In this document: piece by piece, positions 37,201 to 39,850 of the stretch | Layout of the letters: each line of letters begins with the position of its first letter | Numbering within the stretch: position 1 is the first letter of the stretch | Virus record (IMG/VR): IMGVR_UViG_3300003177_000067 | Span: 1 to 39,850 of that record | Strand: one strand, 5' to 3' | DNA length: 39,850 bases | Source: a virus | Notes under the pieces: generated by a model | Databases searched by the model: none | What the model was told of the DNA's origin: nothing | The model's input: only the letters and a program-made list of their open reading frames with translations | Made by a program: the position numbers and the translations under genes

Positions 37201-39632
37201 AATTTACCAAATTATAATAATCTTTTTGAAATAGGCTATGGTAGCAGCGATACTGTTAGATTCAATGTATTCGAAGTAAATAAATACGGTCAAGTTTTAG
37301 CACCAGGTTTAGCTGTATCTGAAATAATAGATCCTAAATGTCTTATTACTAAAGAATATTTTGATCTATATAACTCTGGTTTAAAGAGTCTTTTTATAAA
37401 TGATACAGTTACTGATATGATATATAATAGTACTTATATGCTTGCAGATACTAGTATCGTAACGAACAAAACCTGGAGTTCTTCTTATATAAACTCTAAG
37501 ATAACACCCCTTGCATCAAAAGTTTATGTTGACGCTGCTATAGGTAATGTTGTTCTTAACTCCGGTTTTGATGATAGCATTATAACTCTAACAACAGGAT
37601 GGAGTTCTTCTAAAATAAATAGTACTTTCGCAACCTTAAATTACGTAGACTCTAGTATAACTAATGCAATAAATGGTACTGTTGTATCTAGCCTTATAGA
37701 CGACACGCAAATACTTGCATCTAAAACATGGAGTTCTTCTTATATAAACTCTAAATTAATTGCGACAGCAACAAAAGCGTATGTGGACACTGCTGTTTCT
37801 TCTGTTAATACAGCTAACATAATAAATGATACTATTATATCTCCATCTAATACATATAGTAGTACCAAAATATCTAACGATTACGCTCTAAAAGTAGATG
37901 TAAGTTCGTCTATAACAACACAAGTAAGTGTAGCCACGTCTGCTTTAATAGATGATACTAAAACCGTTATAACAAACACTTGGAGTTCTTCTAATATAAA
38001 TTATAAAATTAGTTTGATTGTAGACGACACATTAACAAATACAACAAATACATGGAGTTTAATGGTACAGTAGATATGGATATAGGTTATTCACCAGTTA
38101 ATCCTCTATCTATAAGTACAAAAGAATATGTAGATACAGCAGTAACAGGTATGCTCAAAAGTGATGGTTCTGTTAAAATGAATTCAACATATGTTCCATC
38201 TATAGCCACAGATTTAATAACAAAATCTTATTTTGATAGTAATACAGCAGGTTCACCTACTTTTAGTGCTTTAACAGATACACCAGCTAGTATGGTAGCA
38301 AGCCAGTTCGTTGCTGTTAATGCTACAGGAACAGCACTAGAGTATGTTAATTTACCCCCAGTTGATTTAACATCAACTTTATTAAAAGATGGTACAGTAC
38401 CACTTATAGCAACATATACACCCACTCTAGCACAAGATATAGCAACAAAAGCTTATGTTGACGCCGGTATAGGATCAATAAATAATAGTAATTTCCTAGC
38501 AATAGACGGCTCAGTTAAGATGAATCTATCTTATGTACCAAGTGTACCAGAAGATGTTATAACTTTAAATTATTTTAATAATAACGTTGCAGGTAATGTT
38601 TCTTTCAATAACTTAATAGACACGCCTTCTCTTTTCGTACCTAATCAGCTTGTTGCTGTTAATGCTACAGGTGATGGATTAACTTATATACCTCAACCAA
38701 GTACTTCAGGTGAATTATTAGCATTCGAAGGAGGATGGATACTTTCTGCTGAAAATCCCTTAAATCATGCGACTGTAGGTACAAAATCTGTAGATTTAAG
38801 TATATCATTTACATCATCTAATTATAATGGGGCATCTGGAAATTATTCACTTGCTATGGGAACAAATACAAGAGCTTCAGGTCTATATTCTACAGCAACG
38901 GGCGTAAATAACAAATCTGTTGGTAAAGCATCTTTTTCTGCTGGTATGGGAACGTCAGCTAATTCTGATTATTCTACTGCATTAGGTAAATATAATATAG
39001 GTTTAGCTACTACAGTATTAGAGGTAGGTATAGGTATAACTAATACACCTAAAAATGCTTTGGAAATACATAATGACGGTAAAATAATAGCACCATCTTT
39101 AGTAACTATTACTGATCCTAAGTCTTTAATAACAAAAGAATATTTTGATTCGAGTACGCCTAATTTAGCTGGTTATGCAACGCAAACATATGTAGATACA
39201 GCCGTTGCTGGAGCTAGTAAAATAGATGATACGGTTACTAATACAACTAATTCTTGGTCTGGTTCTTATATTAGTACAAATTATAGTACTAAAACATATG
39301 TAGATACAGCTGTTGCAAATGTAAGTACTATAAATGATACTGTAACAACATCAACAGATTCTTGGTCTGGTTCTTATATTAGTACAAATTATAGTACTAA
39401 AACATATGTAGATACAGCTGTTGCAAATATTGTTCATCCTAAAAATCCTAGAGAAAGATTTACAGCAACATTATACCAAACTGTATTTACAACGACTTTT
39501 AACATAGAAGTAGATAGTTTAGTATATGTAGATGGAATAATACAAAAACCATCTACATATACAATTAATGGAAAAACATTAACGTTCGATCAGTCTATGC
39601 CTAAAAACACAGATATAGTAATATTATTATAG
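34216..39632 (+). CDS. Giant tail fibre with docking module and six YadA-like supermodules; one frame break
   Basis: About 1805 residues if one missing base near 38054-38060 is allowed (the first frame stops at 38073; the second continues FNGTVDMDIGYSPVNP). Residues 1-60 are a docking module (TGIFFRRACKSVLTANPPRP, VFATDTGEHGWLDE). Six supermodules follow, starting near 34391, 34771, 35356, 36178, 36828 and 38707. Each opens with E-x-x-x-x-GWRL/F/I and an IG-x-x-A-DLS pattern, carries YadA-like beta-roll repeats (GSYSLSIGTYTRSAGSYSFA), a N-x-FE-x-G-x-G cap, and closes with PK-x-LITKEYFD. Between copies 5 and 6 are Trp-Ser-Ser-Ser-helical repeats (TWSSSYINSKI) and DGSVKMN...TKxYVD units. The last 60 residues (FNIEVDSLVYVDGIIQKPST) form a common phage fibre end domain. 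It should be the long host-recognition fibre. Confidence 0.78.
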
Positions 39633-39641
39633 GAGATAAAA

Positions 39642-39850
39642 ATGGTTAATTTACCGATAGTATCGTTTTCAAATTTAACTGAACCTGGTATAGATTTAGT
39701 ACCCCTTGGTTCAATAATACATGTACAATTACAAACAGAATTAGTTATTTATGAATTAATAAATAATACGGGAATAACTAGTGTATCTACAATACAAAAT
39801 GCAATAGATAATGGTAATATAAAAAGAATAGGTTCTACCATAAATGATAC
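39642..39850 (+). CDS. Start of a further structural or fibre-associated gene (partial)
   Basis: An AGGAGATAAAA ribosome site precedes the ATG. The 69 visible codons begin VNLPIVSFSNLTEPGIDLVP and contain GSIIHVQLQTELVIYELINN, strand-rich and without a motif I can name. The gene runs off the right edge. By position it continues the fibre operon. Confidence 0.6.
   Translation, partial: MVNLPIVSFSNLTEPGIDLVPLGSIIHVQLQTELVIYELINNTGITSVSTIQNAIDNGNIKRIGSTIND

Overview
The window is a very AT-rich piece of a T4-like (contractile-tailed) bacteriophage genome. Ile is mostly ATA, Arg mostly AGA, and TGA is used as a normal stop. It covers the baseplate genes and a very large tail-fibre / receptor-binding region. 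The host cannot be fixed from the sequence. Low GC and T4-type late promoters would fit several low-GC Gram-negative hosts, and I do not claim one.

Layout. Positions 1-12326 hold a + strand baseplate operon in T4-like order: end of an upstream structural gene, gp48-like tube cap, gp53-like wedge protein, gp27-like hub, gp5-like spike without a lysozyme domain, an unassigned 301-codon frame, gp25-like wedge protein, a gp6-like wedge protein enlarged by an Asp-Gly repeat region, and a gp7-like wedge protein. A 220-residue structural protein follows (12354-13016), then a free-standing Vsr/EDxHD-type homing endonuclease (13048-14625). Five tightly coupled small minus-strand genes of unknown role occupy 14720-16202.

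From 16296 on, the + strand carries two small fibre proteins, a displaced gp15-like sheath stabiliser, and a family of receptor-binding proteins. Many of these share an N-terminal docking module (GxxFRR...PPxxGExVFxxDTGEHGW). Their distal parts differ widely: YadA-like beta-roll repeats, helical repeats, a seven-bladed EAR/EPTP beta-propeller, three LamG-like lectin domains, and a BspA/DUF285 leucine-rich-type solenoid. A GT32-type glycosyltransferase sits inside this operon. At 32460-34128 a second minus-strand cassette encodes a sulfotransferase-like protein, an APS-kinase/nucleotidyltransferase fusion and a small DUF2061-like membrane protein. This could be a phage sulfation cassette. The window ends in a giant fibre of about 1805 residues and the start of another gene.

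Regulation. An exact T4-type late promoter octamer, TATAAATA, stands 18-33 nt upstream of seven + strand genes or operons. The three non-structural cassettes (endonuclease and both minus-strand operons) instead share TTAAGTATA-N7-TATAAT, a probable early-type promoter. Within operons most genes overlap by ATGA or TAATG.

Caution. At least ten reading-frame breaks interrupt otherwise continuous proteins. Most behave as single missing bases in short homopolymers, so they are more likely sequencing or assembly errors than real pseudogenes. I annotate these as single genes and state where each break lies.
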